Of a stretch of DNA of 64,000 nucleotides, positions 22,051 to 30,599 are shown piece after piece. Each line of letters begins with the position of its first letter. Position 1 is the first letter of the stretch. The stretch is from the NCBI RefSeq assembly GCF_000372465.1, contig NZ_AQUZ01000021.1:62001-126000 (forward strand). Direction: 5' to 3'. The stretch comes from Kribbella catacumbae DSM 19601 (GTDB lineage Bacteria; Actinomycetota; Actinomycetes; Propionibacteriales; Kribbellaceae). The translations under genes and the position numbers were made by a program. A model generated the notes under the pieces. The model searched no databases and had not been told where the DNA came from. It worked only from the letters and a program-made list of their open reading frames with translations.

Positions 22051-22770
22051 GTGCCTCCCACCAGCAGCCAGACCGCCAAGCGGCTCGACCCGGACAAACT
22101 CGCGGCCAGCGCGCTCGAAATCGCCGATGCCGAGGGCCTCGAGGCCGTCACCATCCGCAAGCTCGCGCAGCGGCACGAGGTGACGCCGATGGCGCTCTAC
22201 CGGCACTTCAGCGACAAGGACGACCTGCTCGCGGCGATCGGCGACCGGATCCTCGCCGACATCGAACTGCCGAAGCCGACCGGCGATCGCTGGGACGTCC
22301 AGCTGCTCGCGCTGCTGACCGCCTTCGTGGAAGCGTTGCGGCCGCACCCGAAGGTCGCCGGTCTGACGCTGTACCGGATCCTCATCGGCGAGCCCGGCCT
22401 CGCACTGGCCGAGCGGACGATGGAACTGCTGACCGAGGGCGGCTTCTCCGTCGACGACGCGGCCGAGGTCGGCAGACAGTCACTCTGCTCACTGATCACC
22501 CTGGTCACGACCGAGCCGGGCGCGAACGAGGACACCAATCCGATCGCCCGCGAGGACGCCCTCCGCGCCAAGCGCGCGTCACTGGCCGCGCTGTCGCCAC
22601 ATCGCTATCCACTGATCACCGGGGCGGCCGACACTCTGATCTGCCCGGCATCGACCGACCGGTACTACGCCTTGGGTATCGACCTCGTCGTCGCGGGGAT
22701 CCGCGGCGTCAGGATCTCAAGGACACTTCGCTTGGCAGAGGGGGTCGGCGGACCGAAGGACAGGAAGTAG
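22051..22770 (+). CDS. TetR-family repressor
   Basis: A 239-residue protein. The helix-turn-helix is LDPDKLAASALEIADAEGLEAVTIRKLAQRHEVTPMALYRHFSDKDDLL. The C-terminal domain (LLALLTAFVEALRPHPKVAGL and following) is the TetR-type ligand and dimer domain. It most probably represses the divergent DHA2 exporter and itself; the inducer should be an exporter substrate. The GTG start follows a -10 box at leaderless spacing. Confidence 0.9.
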   Translation: MPPTSSQTAKRLDPDKLAASALEIADAEGLEAVTIRKLAQRHEVTPMALYRHFSDKDDLLAAIGDRILADIELPKPTGDRWDVQLLALLTAFVEALRPHPKVAGLTLYRILIGEPGLALAERTMELLTEGGFSVDDAAEVGRQSLCSLITLVTTEPGANEDTNPIAREDALRAKRASLAALSPHRYPLITGAADTLICPASTDRYYALGIDLVVAGIRGVRISRTLRLAEGVGGPKDRK

Positions 22771-22833
22771 TGCCTTGATCAGTGCTATCCGGCGGCAGGC
22801 TGAGCGGTCGGATAGGAGCGGCGGCCTACTACT

Positions 22834-22857
22834 GCCTGTCGTTGCGCTCAGACAGGC
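22834..22857 (+). terminator. Hairpin after tetR
   Basis: GCCTGTC/GACAGGC, a 7 bp perfect stem with a 10 nt loop, 64 nt after the tetR stop. There is no T-run. Confidence 0.4.
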
Positions 22858-22969
22858 CGAGACGGCGACCGCCTCGTTCTCGGAGCCGTCGCATGTCGGG
22901 GCTCCCGCTGGCGGGCTGTGAGGTCTACGCTCCGAAGCGTTGTCAGACGATCACACGGGAGGTTTGTTC

Positions 22970-23155
22970 ATGGCGGGCAAGTTCGAGCTGTACGAAGACA
23001 AGTCGGGCCAGTACCGGTTCCGCTTGAAGGCCGGCAACGGCGAGGTGATCGCCACCAGCAGCGAGAGCTACAAGACCAAGGCGGCCGCGCTGAACGGGAT
23101 CGAGTCGATCAAGAAGAACGCCGGCGACGCGAACGTCGACGACCAGACTTCCTAG
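22970..23155 (+). CDS. YegP/DUF1508 small protein
   Basis: A 61-residue protein with GGGAGG upstream of ATG 22970. KFELYEDKSGQYRFRLKAGNGEVIATSSESYKTKAAALNGIESIKKNA is the DUF1508 fold (a single beta-beta-alpha unit of YegP). The family is common in actinobacteria and of unknown function. It is monocistronic and ends before a strong hairpin. Confidence 0.9.
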   Translation: MAGKFELYEDKSGQYRFRLKAGNGEVIATSSESYKTKAAALNGIESIKKNAGDANVDDQTS

Positions 23156-23170
23156 TTCACTGGTAACGCA

Positions 23171-23215
23171 ACGGAACGGCAGGAACTCCCCGAAGCGGAG
23201 CTCCTGCCGTTCCGT
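23171..23215. terminator. Strong bidirectional hairpin
   Basis: A 14 bp perfect stem (ACGGAACGGCAGGA/TCCTGCCGTTCCGT), continued inward by CTCC/GGAG, between the convergent yegP-like and YCII genes. It has no T-run. Confidence 0.75.
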
Positions 23216-23230
23216 CGTCTCCGGACCGGG

Positions 23231-23593
23231 TCAGAGCCCCAGCTCGTGGATGACCGGCCGGACCTCGACGCCGAGACCCTCGATCCCCGCGTCCGGGATC
23301 ATCGCGGCCAGCTCCTGCGCGCGTTCCGGGGTCTCGCAGTCCAGCAGGTAGTAGCCGGCCAGGAACTCCTTGGCCTCCAGGAACGGCCCGTCCGTCACCG
23401 CCGGTACGCCGTCGCGCACCTTGACCACCGACGTCTTGGCCGGCTCGGCCAGCGCGACCGTGCTGTGGAACTCACCGGACTCCTGCACGATCTGCAGGAA
23501 CTTCTCGTGCCCACTGAAGATCGCTTGCTGCTCGTCCTCGGTCAGCGCGCTCAGGACGTCGGGGTTGATGTTCAGCACAACCAGGTATTTCAC
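23231..23593 (-). CDS. YCII-related (DGPF-domain) protein
   Basis: A 120-residue protein starting at GTG 23593 with GGAGAG upstream. KYLVVLNINPDVLSALT opens a ferredoxin-like fold; the diagnostic VTDGPFLEAKEFLAGYYLLDCETPERAQELAA holds the DGPF motif and conserved Asp. Family members often accompany ECF sigma factors, but none is adjacent here. Enzymatic role unknown. Confidence 0.85.
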   Translation of the reverse strand: MKYLVVLNINPDVLSALTEDEQQAIFSGHEKFLQIVQESGEFHSTVALAEPAKTSVVKVRDGVPAVTDGPFLEAKEFLAGYYLLDCETPERAQELAAMIPDAGIEGLGVEVRPVIHELGL

Positions 23594-23681
23594 GGATCTC
23601 TCCTTCGCCGTCGGCTCCCGATCGGGAGCCTCTCGTCATCAGTACGGAGCGGGCCCCGCCACTTTGACATAGCGTCGCGGC

Positions 23682-24644
23682 ATGACTGAGCTGACTCTCG
23701 CGGACGTCCAGGCTGCGGCCGGACGGATCAAGGGTTTCGCACACCGTACGCCGGTGCTGACCTCCCGCACGTTGAACGAGCGGGCCGGGGCCGAGGTGTT
23801 CCTGAAGGCGGAGAACTTCCAGCGGGTCGGTGCGTTCAAGTTCCGCGGCGCCTTCAACGCCATCAGCCGCCTGACCGAGCAGCAACTCCAGCGTGGGGTC
23901 GCGGCGTACTCGTCGGGCAATCACGCCCAAGCGGTCGCGCTCGCGGCCCAGCTGGCCGGGACCTCCGCGGTGATCCTGATGCCGAAGGACGCGCCGCCGA
24001 CCAAGATGGCGGCCACTCGCGGGTACGGCGCCGAGGTGGTGACGTACGACCGGTACGCCCAGAACCGCGCCGCGCTCGCCAAACAGCTGTCCGAGGAGCG
24101 CGGGCTGACCCTGATTCCGCCGTACGACCACTACGACGTGATGGCTGGGCAGGGCACGGTCGCGCTGGAGCTGATCGAGGAGGTCGGGCCGCTCGGCGCT
24201 CTGTTCGTACCGATCGGTGGCGGCGGCCTGATCGCCGGCTGCGCGACGGCCGCGACCGCCCTGTCGCCCGGGATCAGCGTGATCGGGGTCGAACCGGCCG
24301 CCGGTGACGACACAGCCCGATCGCTGGCCGCCGGCGAGCGGGTAGAGATCGACGTACCGCGGACGATCGCTGACGGTCAGGCGATCGCCAGCCCCGGCGA
24401 GCTGACCTTTCCTATCGTCCAGCGGCTGGTCGACCGCGTCGAGCTGGTCAGCGACGACGAGATCCGGGCAGCGATGACGTTCGCCTTCGAGCGCTTGAAG
24501 ATCGTCGCCGAGCCGAGTGGCGCCTGTGCGCTCGCGGCCCTGCTGACCGGGCGGATCCAGAACCTGCCCGAGCGCGTCGGAGTGGTCGTGTCAGGCGGGA
24601 ACGTGGGCCTGGAGAGGTGGCTGGAACTGCTCGCGAAGGCCTGA
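23682..24644 (+). CDS. PLP-dependent serine/threonine dehydratase-like enzyme
   Basis: A 320-residue fold-type II PLP enzyme. The Schiff-base Lys is in GAFKFRGAFNA (near residue 52); AYSSGNHAQAVALAA cradles the cofactor ring; PIGGGGLIAGCATA binds the phosphate. There is no C-terminal ACT domain, so it is catabolic or racemase-like rather than allosteric IlvA. Threonine or serine dehydratase, or hydroxyaspartate ammonia-lyase, are the candidates. It stands alone. Confidence 0.85.
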   Translation: MTELTLADVQAAAGRIKGFAHRTPVLTSRTLNERAGAEVFLKAENFQRVGAFKFRGAFNAISRLTEQQLQRGVAAYSSGNHAQAVALAAQLAGTSAVILMPKDAPPTKMAATRGYGAEVVTYDRYAQNRAALAKQLSEERGLTLIPPYDHYDVMAGQGTVALELIEEVGPLGALFVPIGGGGLIAGCATAATALSPGISVIGVEPAAGDDTARSLAAGERVEIDVPRTIADGQAIASPGELTFPIVQRLVDRVELVSDDEIRAAMTFAFERLKIVAEPSGACALAALLTGRIQNLPERVGVVVSGGNVGLERWLELLAKA

Positions 24645-24700
24645 GCTGAGGGGCGCCTGGGCACGCACTGTGCCCGTTGTCACACAGAGCCACCGGCCTC

Positions 24701-24716
24701 TGTGACCCAGGTCACC
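24701..24716. promoter_or_regulatory. CRP-like dyad upstream of the NlpC/P60 gene
   Basis: TGTGACCCAGGTCACC fits the TGTGA-N6-TCACA pattern with one mismatch. Between 24645 and 24904 there is no gene; a short GGGCAC/GTGCCC hairpin near 24658-24674 may end the dehydratase transcript, and TATACA at 24865-24870 is a possible -10. Confidence 0.4.
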
Positions 24717-24904
24717 CGGATCTGCTGTGCGGCCGCCTGAGCCACGCTCAGATGCCCCCAGGACACCTGGTGTTCACCACAGGTCCCTGAGCCGTCAGAG
24801 AGCCATTCAGGGCCTTTCCAGAGGGCCTCTGCCGATCTGAGGGTTTGCGTCGTGATCATTCTGTTATACAGTCGTCGGCGGTTCGACAAATGCGCCGAAC
24901 TGCG

Positions 24905-25092
24905 AGTGTGTCAACGCCGAGTCCTGCCAGGCACACCCGCTCCCCTCGAACACCACATGGCAGGAGTGGGGGACCCAGGAAGTTGGGTCCCGACCGTGAG
25001 TGGTCGGGTCCCTGGGGTGAAGTCCGCGGGAGCGGACCGGGCTAATGACTCTCAGCCCGAACCCGACAGCTAACTTCACAGGCGTCGGGAGA
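24905..25092 (+). promoter_or_regulatory. Cyclic di-AMP riboswitch (ydaO/yuaA class)
   Basis: The leader carries the class landmarks in order: CGCCGAGTCCTGCC near 24914, its partner GGCAGGAG at about 24960, GGTGAAGTCCGCGGGAGC near 25016, GGGCTAATGACTCTCAGCCC around 25040, GACAGCTAACTTCACAGGC near 25066, and CGTCGGGAGAC just before the start codon. In actinobacteria this riboswitch precedes cell-wall hydrolase genes and turns them off when c-di-AMP is high. It overlaps the ribosome binding region of the next gene. Confidence 0.9.
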
Positions 25093-25097
25093 CAACC

Positions 25098-25958
25098 ATG
25101 CCCGTCACTGCCCGACGGACAGCGCTTCATGGCGCCGTCAGTCTGACCAGCGATGCCAGTACTCGGCCCACCGGTCGCACGTTGGCAAAGCATCGCAAGG
25201 TAAGTAAGTCCGCGTCCGCCCCGCGCGCCGCGGCAGCCGTCCTCTCGGTCGGCCTCGCAGTCGGTGGTGGAGCCGCGATCAGCGTGGTCGCCCCGCCGCA
25301 GACCGCGTCAGCAGCAACCACCACGACGCTCACCGCCGCTCAGGTTCGCGGCAACACGAGCATCGCCAGTCGCCCCCTGATTCGCTTCCGCGACTCGGGC
25401 AAGACCGTCAAATACGTTCAGAAGACCCTGCGCCTTCCGCAGAACGGCTACTTCGGCAACAGCACGGTGGCCGCGGTGAAGAAGTTCCAGCGTTCCTGGG
25501 GCATCAAGTCCACCGGCTACATGAGCAAGCCCACCTGGAACCGGCTGACCTGGGCCGCCAAGCACGGTGTGCTCTACGGCAAGAAGGGCGGATCGAGCAC
25601 CACCACGACCTTCCGCGCGAAGGTCCTGCGTGAGGCTGCGAAGCTCAAGGGCACGCCGTACCGCTACGGCGGCACGACGACCAGTGGCTTCGACTGCTCC
25701 GGCTACACCGGCTACGTGTACAAGAAGGCCGGCAAGAAGCTGCCTCGTACGTCGCGTCAGCAGTACAGCGCGACGAAGCACATCAGCCGCTCGGCCGCCA
25801 AGCCCGGTGACCTGGTGTTCTTCCGCAACGGTGGTGGCGGCGTCTACCACGTCGGCATCTACGCCGGGAAGAACATGCTGTGGCACTCGTCCAAGCCGGG
25901 TAAGCCGATCGCCAAGGCGAAGATCTGGACCAAGAGCGTGGCCTTCGGCCGCGCCTGA
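25098..25958 (+). CDS. Secreted NlpC/P60 peptidoglycan endopeptidase
   Basis: A 286-residue protein. A long signal region ends near residue 73 (TASAATT). Residues about 95-150 are a peptidoglycan-binding domain (VKYVQKTLRLPQNGYFGNSTVAAVKKFQRSWGI). The C-terminal NlpC/P60 domain has Cys in TSGFDCSGYTGYVY, His in VYHVGIYAG and a third polar residue at LWHSS. It cuts stem-peptide bonds outside the cell. Expression is governed by the c-di-AMP riboswitch and perhaps the CRP-like site. Confidence 0.9.
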   Translation: MPVTARRTALHGAVSLTSDASTRPTGRTLAKHRKVSKSASAPRAAAAVLSVGLAVGGGAAISVVAPPQTASAATTTTLTAAQVRGNTSIASRPLIRFRDSGKTVKYVQKTLRLPQNGYFGNSTVAAVKKFQRSWGIKSTGYMSKPTWNRLTWAAKHGVLYGKKGGSSTTTTFRAKVLREAAKLKGTPYRYGGTTTSGFDCSGYTGYVYKKAGKKLPRTSRQQYSATKHISRSAAKPGDLVFFRNGGGGVYHVGIYAGKNMLWHSSKPGKPIAKAKIWTKSVAFGRA

Positions 25959-26006
25959 GGTTCCACCACGTCAGTGACCCCGACTCCCCCCTCGGGCCGC
26001 TGACCT

Positions 26007-26064
26007 GACAACCGGCCGTGGCGTCGTCGCCCCCACCCCTCCGACGACGCCCCGGCCGGTTGTC
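26007..26064. terminator. Long hairpin between convergent genes
   Basis: Two-part stem: GACAACCGGCC with GGCCGGTTGTC outside, GGCGTCGTCG with CGACGACGCC inside, small bulge between. It serves the hydrolase gene and the response-regulator operon. Confidence 0.75.
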
Positions 26065-26080
26065 CCATGTCTAGGGCGCA

Positions 26081-26737
26081 TTAGGTGTCGAGCAGGCCGG
26101 CGTCGTGCGCGAGGATCGCGACCTGGACCCGGTTGGTGGCGTTGAGTTTCACCAGCACCCGCGAGACGTGGGCCTTCACGGTCGCCTCGCTCATGAACAG
26201 CTCCCGGCCGATGTCGGCGTTCGACAGGCCGCGCGCGACCGCCGCCAGGACTTCGCGCTCCCGGTCGGTGAGCGCGGTCAGCCGCTCCCGCGCCGTTCGC
26301 TGCCGGTCCGTCCGCGGATCCGCCGCGAAGTGCCCGATCAACCGCCGCGTCACCGCCGGCGAGAGCATCGCGTCGCCGTCCGCCACCACCCGGACCGCCT
26401 GGACCAGTTCGCGCGGCGGCGTGTCCTTGAGCAGGAAGCCGCTCGCTCCGGCCTGCAGCGCCCGGAACACGTAGTCGTCCAGATCGAATGTCGTCAGCAC
26501 GATGACCTTTGGCGGGTCGGGTAGCTCCTGGACCTGCCGGGTCGCGGCCAGCCCGTCCAGCCGCGGCATCCGGATGTCCATCAGGACGACGTCCGGCCGG
26601 TGCTGCCGAACCATCGCGGCCGCGTCCGCGCCGTCGTCGGCCTCGGCGACCACCTCGAGATCGTCGGCCGACTCCAGGATCATCTTCAGCCCGGCGCGGA
26701 CCAGCGCTTCGTCGTCCACGATCAGCAGCCGCGTCAT
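26081..26737 (-). CDS. NarL/LuxR-type response regulator
   Basis: A 218-residue protein. The receiver domain has VDDEALVR (acidic pair), VLMDIRMPRLDG (phospho-Asp near 54), VLTTF and the Lys in FLLKDTPP. The C-terminal LuxR domain is LTDREREVLAAVARGLSNADIGRELFMSEATVKAHVSRVLVKL. AGAAGGAG precedes ATG 26737. Its kinase gene lies just upstream on the same strand; the ABC exporter genes diverging from the kinase are the obvious target. Confidence 0.92.
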   Translation of the reverse strand: MTRLLIVDDEALVRAGLKMILESADDLEVVAEADDGADAAAMVRQHRPDVVLMDIRMPRLDGLAATRQVQELPDPPKVIVLTTFDLDDYVFRALQAGASGFLLKDTPPRELVQAVRVVADGDAMLSPAVTRRLIGHFAADPRTDRQRTARERLTALTDREREVLAAVARGLSNADIGRELFMSEATVKAHVSRVLVKLNATNRVQVAILAHDAGLLDT

Positions 26738-26803
26738 CGATCTCCTTCTTTGCCTTCTTTGCCATCGGACTCTGCCATCTCTGACCCCACCCCACCACCC
26801 CGG

Positions 26804-27949
26804 TCAGTAGGGAAGCCAAGCCTCGACCCGCCACCCGCCGTCCTGGGTCGGTCCGGCGTCAAGCCGCCCGCCGGATAGGGTCACCCGCTCGCGCAGCCCG
26901 ACGAGCCCCGCGCCGGAACCCGGCAACAGTGAATCAGCCGCCACCGGCCGCACGTTCGTCACCCGTACCGTCACGCCGGTCCCGGGCGCGCCGTGCACCA
27001 GTACTTCGGTGGAAACGCCGCGCGCATGCTTGTGCACATTGGTCAGCCCCTCCTGGACGACCCGATAGACAGTCCGCCCGACCAGAGCCGGTACGTCGTC
27101 CGGCAGGGTCAACTCACTCCGCACCTGTACTCCGGCCGCCCGCGACGCCTCGACCAGACGGGCCAGGTCCGCGGCCCGCGGTACCGGAGCCAGGTCGGCA
27201 CCGTCCTGGCTGAGGTCGGTTCGCAGTACGCCGAGAACCTCGCGGAGGTCCTCCATCGCCTGCCTGGCCGTCTCGCGGATCAGGCCGGCCGAGCTCTCCA
27301 CCTTCTCCGGGCCGACGGCCGGGTTCACCTCGAGCCCACCGGCGTGCAGCGCGATCAGCGACACCTTGTGGGCGAGCACGTCGTGCATCTCCTGCGCGAT
27401 CCGGGCCCGCTCGCCCAGCCGGGCCTGTTCGGCTCTCAGCTCGCGCTCCGACTCTGCCCGCTCGGCCCGGTCCCGCAGCGACACCATCAGGTCCCGGCGG
27501 GCGCCGATGTAGGCCCCGACCGCGACCCAGGTGCCGATCACGAAGGGCCCGGTGAAGATCCACGCGATGGTGTCATTGCTGCTGCCGGACCGGTTTCCGA
27601 CCACGTAGGCGACATACCCGGCGACGGTCAGGATGGCCAGCGTGAGATCGCGGCGACGGATCGCGAGGGTCAGCAGCGCGAGGCCGATCGGCATGAAGAT
27701 CCCGACGGTGCCCATCGCCAGTACAGCGATGATCGTGACCGTGACGGGATACCGCCGGCGCCACCACAGCGCCAGCGAGGCGACCACGCCGACACCGAGA
27801 ACCACCCAGTCGCTGCCGCGCCAGCCCGGCTGGCCGTTCGAGGTGGCCTGCAGGACGATCGTGAGCAGGCTGAACCCGACGTACATCAGGTCGCGGAAGC
27901 GCGGGGCATGCCGGACGAACCAGGCATACCAGCGCCGCAACCGTTGCAT
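26804..27949 (-). CDS. Sensor histidine kinase (HisKA_3 type)
   Basis: A 381-residue protein. About five hydrophobic helices span residues 15-150 with very short loops, so it senses within the membrane. The dimerisation box is ARIAQEMHDVLAHKVSLIALHAGGLEV with the phospho-His; the ATPase domain has VVQEGLTNVHKHA (N box) and GAGLVGLRERVTLSGG (G box). It pairs with the NarL-type regulator downstream and is divergent from an ABC exporter, a layout common for antibiotic- or envelope-stress systems. Confidence 0.92.
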   Translation of the reverse strand: MQRLRRWYAWFVRHAPRFRDLMYVGFSLLTIVLQATSNGQPGWRGSDWVVLGVGVVASLALWWRRRYPVTVTIIAVLAMGTVGIFMPIGLALLTLAIRRRDLTLAILTVAGYVAYVVGNRSGSSNDTIAWIFTGPFVIGTWVAVGAYIGARRDLMVSLRDRAERAESERELRAEQARLGERARIAQEMHDVLAHKVSLIALHAGGLEVNPAVGPEKVESSAGLIRETARQAMEDLREVLGVLRTDLSQDGADLAPVPRAADLARLVEASRAAGVQVRSELTLPDDVPALVGRTVYRVVQEGLTNVHKHARGVSTEVLVHGAPGTGVTVRVTNVRPVAADSLLPGSGAGLVGLRERVTLSGGRLDAGPTQDGGWRVEAWLPY

Positions 27950-28092
27950 TCAGCCAGCGTAGTGGCGTGGCGTCAGGACTTACGTCCCTCTTCCGGTGGG
28001 GTTCGGGGCGCGTCCCTGACGACTTAAGTAGGGGGTGAGTGCAGCCGGTCGGTCGATGTGGCGAGGTGGCCAAGGCCGGAAGAGTAGCGGTC

Positions 28093-28980
28093 ATGATCAC
28101 CGTCGAGAACCTCAGCAAGCGCTATGGCAGCACCACGGCCGTCAGCGACGTCTCCTTCACCGTCGAGCCAGGCAGCATCACCGGCTTTCTCGGCCCGAAC
28201 GGCGCCGGCAAGTCCACCACCCTGCGCATGCTGACGGGACTCACCCCGCCCAGCTCCGGCCGGGCGACGATCGCCGGCAAGAAGTACGCCGACCTGCCGA
28301 ACCCCGGACGCGTCGTTGGCGTCATGCTGGACGCCGCCGCTCAGCACCCGGGTCGCACCGGCCGGGAGACGCTGCTGCTGAACGCGGCGCTGCTCGGCGT
28401 ACCGAGCACCCGGGCGGACGAGATGCTGGAAGCCGTCGGTCTCACGCCGGCCGCGAAGCGCCGCGTCGGTCAGTACTCGCTGGGGATGCGGCAGCGGCTC
28501 GGCATCGCGGCCGCGCTGCTCGGCGACCCTGCCGCGCTGATTCTGGACGAGCCTGCCAACGGCATGGACCCCGAGGGCATCCGGTGGATGCGTGGGCTGC
28601 TGCAGGACTTCGCTTCCCGCGGCGGAACGGTGATCCTGTCCAGCCACCTGCTGGGCGAGGTCCAGGCGACGGTGGACCGGCTGGTCGTCATCGGCGGCGG
28701 CCGGATCGTCGCGGACGGCTCGCTGGAGGAGCTGCTGGCCGGTAGTGGCACGCTCGTCCGGGGCCTCGACCCGAACGGGCTGAACCAGGCCCTGACCGCG
28801 GCCGGACTGAGCGTGGAGCCCCTGTACGACGGTGCGCTGCGAGTCGACGCCACCGCCGAGCAGGTCGGCCGCGCCGCGGCCGCCGCCGGACAGATCCTCC
28901 TGGAACTCCGCGAAAGCGACGGCGCCGGTCTCGAGGAACTCTTCTTCCAGCTGACCTCCCCAACCGCCGCTGCCGCCTGA
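28093..28980 (+). CDS. ABC exporter ATP-binding subunit
   Basis: A 295-residue protein. Walker A is GPNGAGKST, the Q-loop region lies near VMLDAAAQ, the signature is YSLGMRQRLGIA (LSGGQ variant), Walker B is ALILDEPANGMDP and the switch His is in SSHLL. It is a DrrA/CcmA-type subunit for an ABC-2 exporter. ATG 28093 begins the conserved MITVENLSKRYG; longer openings lack support. The permease gene is 130 nt downstream. The two-component system upstream probably controls it. Confidence 0.92.
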   Translation: MITVENLSKRYGSTTAVSDVSFTVEPGSITGFLGPNGAGKSTTLRMLTGLTPPSSGRATIAGKKYADLPNPGRVVGVMLDAAAQHPGRTGRETLLLNAALLGVPSTRADEMLEAVGLTPAAKRRVGQYSLGMRQRLGIAAALLGDPAALILDEPANGMDPEGIRWMRGLLQDFASRGGTVILSSHLLGEVQATVDRLVVIGGGRIVADGSLEELLAGSGTLVRGLDPNGLNQALTAAGLSVEPLYDGALRVDATAEQVGRAAAAAGQILLELRESDGAGLEELFFQLTSPTAAAA

Positions 28981-29110
28981 CCCAGCCTCACCACCGCTGC
29001 CCCACCCGGCTTCTTCCGCCCCCACCCCACCTTCCGCGCCCGTCGCCTCTCGCTCACTCCGCTTTCCTTCCTTCCCTTTCTTTTTCTTCCACTTCCTGGA
29101 GCTCATCACC
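28981..29110 (+). other. Pyrimidine-rich spacer within the ABC operon
   Basis: Between ATPase and permease genes the + strand is mostly C and T; 29070-29096 is almost pure pyrimidine with CTTT/CCTT runs. No ORF is present. GGAGCTCATCACC supplies a ribosome binding site for the permease. Confidence 0.6.
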
Positions 29111-29926
29111 ATGGCTGTCACAGAAATCACCTCACCGGTCGCCGCGGCGGTTCCGGGTAAGCACCGGGCGGCTGTCGCCACCTCGCTGCCTCCCGCGCGT
29201 GGCCAGTCCTTCCTCAAGCTCGTCACGATCGAGCTGCGTAAATCCGTCAACACCCGCAGCGGCCGGTTCCTGATCCTCGGCATCCTCGCCCTGGCGCTCG
29301 CCGCACTCACCTGGCAGCTCACCCACCTCAACGACGGCAAGCAGACCTTCGACAGCTACCTGGCGGCCGCGTCGACGGGCGTCATGCTGCTGCTGCCGGT
29401 GATCGGCGTGATGGCGATGACGAGCGAGTGGACCCAGCGGACCGCGCTGACCACGTTCACACTGTCGCCGCGCCGGATCCGGGTCCAACTGGCCAAGTTC
29501 GTCTCCGCGATCTTGCTGAGCGTCGTGGTGCTGAGCGTGACGGTCGTGCTCGCCCTGGCCGGCACTGCCCTCGGCGGCTCGCTGAGCGGCGACGGAGCGT
29601 CGTACGCCGGCTTCGGTGGCGCCCTCGCCGGCGCCTACTTGACCACCGCCCTGAACGTCGTGATGGGTGCCGCCTTCGGTGCGGTGATCGCCCAGACCGC
29701 GGTCGCCATCCTGGTCTTCTTCGTCGCCCCGACCGCCTGGACGCTGGCCGGCCCGGCGCTGTTCAAGAGCAACGCCGACTGGCTGGACGTGTTCGGCGCC
29801 TTCGGCCGGATCGCCGAGCGCGACCTGCACGGGATGGTGCCCGAGACGCTCACCGCGATCGGGATCTGGATCGTCCTGCCGACGATCGTGGGACTGTGGG
29901 CAAGCTCACGTCGCGAGGTGAAGTAG
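29111..29926 (+). CDS. ABC-2 type permease
   Basis: A 271-residue membrane protein. After a polar 45-residue start, helices follow near residues 53-70, 85-103, 132-152, 170-200 and 240-262. LVTIELRKSVNTRSGRFL is the typical cytoplasmic coupling helix of ABC-2 permeases, and TSEWTQRTALTTFTLSPRRIRVQLAKF is the loop of this subfamily. It forms an exporter with the ATPase at 28093-28980; the substrate is unknown. Confidence 0.85.
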   Translation: MAVTEITSPVAAAVPGKHRAAVATSLPPARGQSFLKLVTIELRKSVNTRSGRFLILGILALALAALTWQLTHLNDGKQTFDSYLAAASTGVMLLLPVIGVMAMTSEWTQRTALTTFTLSPRRIRVQLAKFVSAILLSVVVLSVTVVLALAGTALGGSLSGDGASYAGFGGALAGAYLTTALNVVMGAAFGAVIAQTAVAILVFFVAPTAWTLAGPALFKSNADWLDVFGAFGRIAERDLHGMVPETLTAIGIWIVLPTIVGLWASSRREVK

Positions 29927-29954
29927 CACCCCGGTAAGGGGTCAAAGACGCGGG

Positions 29955-29988
29955 AGGCCTGGCCGGTTTGAGGGGATCGGTCAGGCCT
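29955..29988 (+). terminator. Hairpin after the ABC operon
   Basis: AGGCCTGGCC/GGTCAGGCCT, 10 bp with one G-U pair and a 14 nt loop, 28 nt after the permease stop. Confidence 0.55.
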
Positions 29989-30142
29989 TCCGGCCTGTCA
30001 TCGGACCTGTTCGGAGGTCCAGCCAGGGGGTCGTGCGTGTGTTGGGCTCCGGCTCCGGGTAACCTAGAAGCACGATTACTGACGACTGATCCGTGGGCGC
30101 CACGCTGCGTACCCGGTTGACTTGTGCGAGGGGGTCGACGCT

Positions 30143-30331
30143 ATGGGGCGCGGCCGTGCAAAGGCCAAGCAGACGAAGGTCGCACGCGACCTGAAGTACC
30201 GCACCTGGGACACCGACTTGGACCAGCTCAAGAAAGAGCTGTCCGGCGGGGACGAGGGCGGTACCTCTGCGAACGGCAACAACGACACAGACGTCGGCGA
30301 TGACGCCGACGACTACCACCCCCGTCGGTAA
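30143..30331 (+). CDS. DUF3073 protein
   Basis: A 62-residue protein: GRGRAKAKQTKVARDLKYRTWDTDLDQLKKEL, then an acidic tail ending DDYHPRR. This is the DUF3073 pattern, an actinobacterial family nearly always next to purF/purM, as here. GAGGGGG precedes ATG 30143. The basic head and acidic tail suggest RNA or ribosome contact, but the role is unknown. Confidence 0.9.
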   Translation: MGRGRAKAKQTKVARDLKYRTWDTDLDQLKKELSGGDEGGTSANGNNDTDVGDDADDYHPRR

Positions 30332-30349
30332 AGCTGCAGCACTCCGGAT

Positions 30350-30384
30350 GACCTGCCTCCGCGCTTAGTGCGCGTCGGCAGGTC
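30350..30384. terminator. Hairpin between DUF3073 and purM
   Basis: GACCTGCC/GGCAGGTC, 8 bp perfect, with GCGC/GCGC pairing in the loop. From here to 30599 no gene is seen, only a short GC-rich CTAGCGCGG repeat near 30545-30580. Confidence 0.6.
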
Positions 30385-30599
30385 GTCCCGTGCTTCGACC
30401 GGCGAGTTCCACCACACGGCAGTGCAGGTGATGTCGACCTGCCCTTTTACGCGCTGACGACCGGACGGTCCGTCGGCTCCCGGGAGTACCCCGAGGCCGC
30501 GGATCGTCCGAACGCCGCGAGTGATCAGTCGGCTCTACAGCACCTAGCGCGGTAACGCGCCTGCCCTGCATGAGCTAGCGCGGCACCGCTCGTGCCGTG

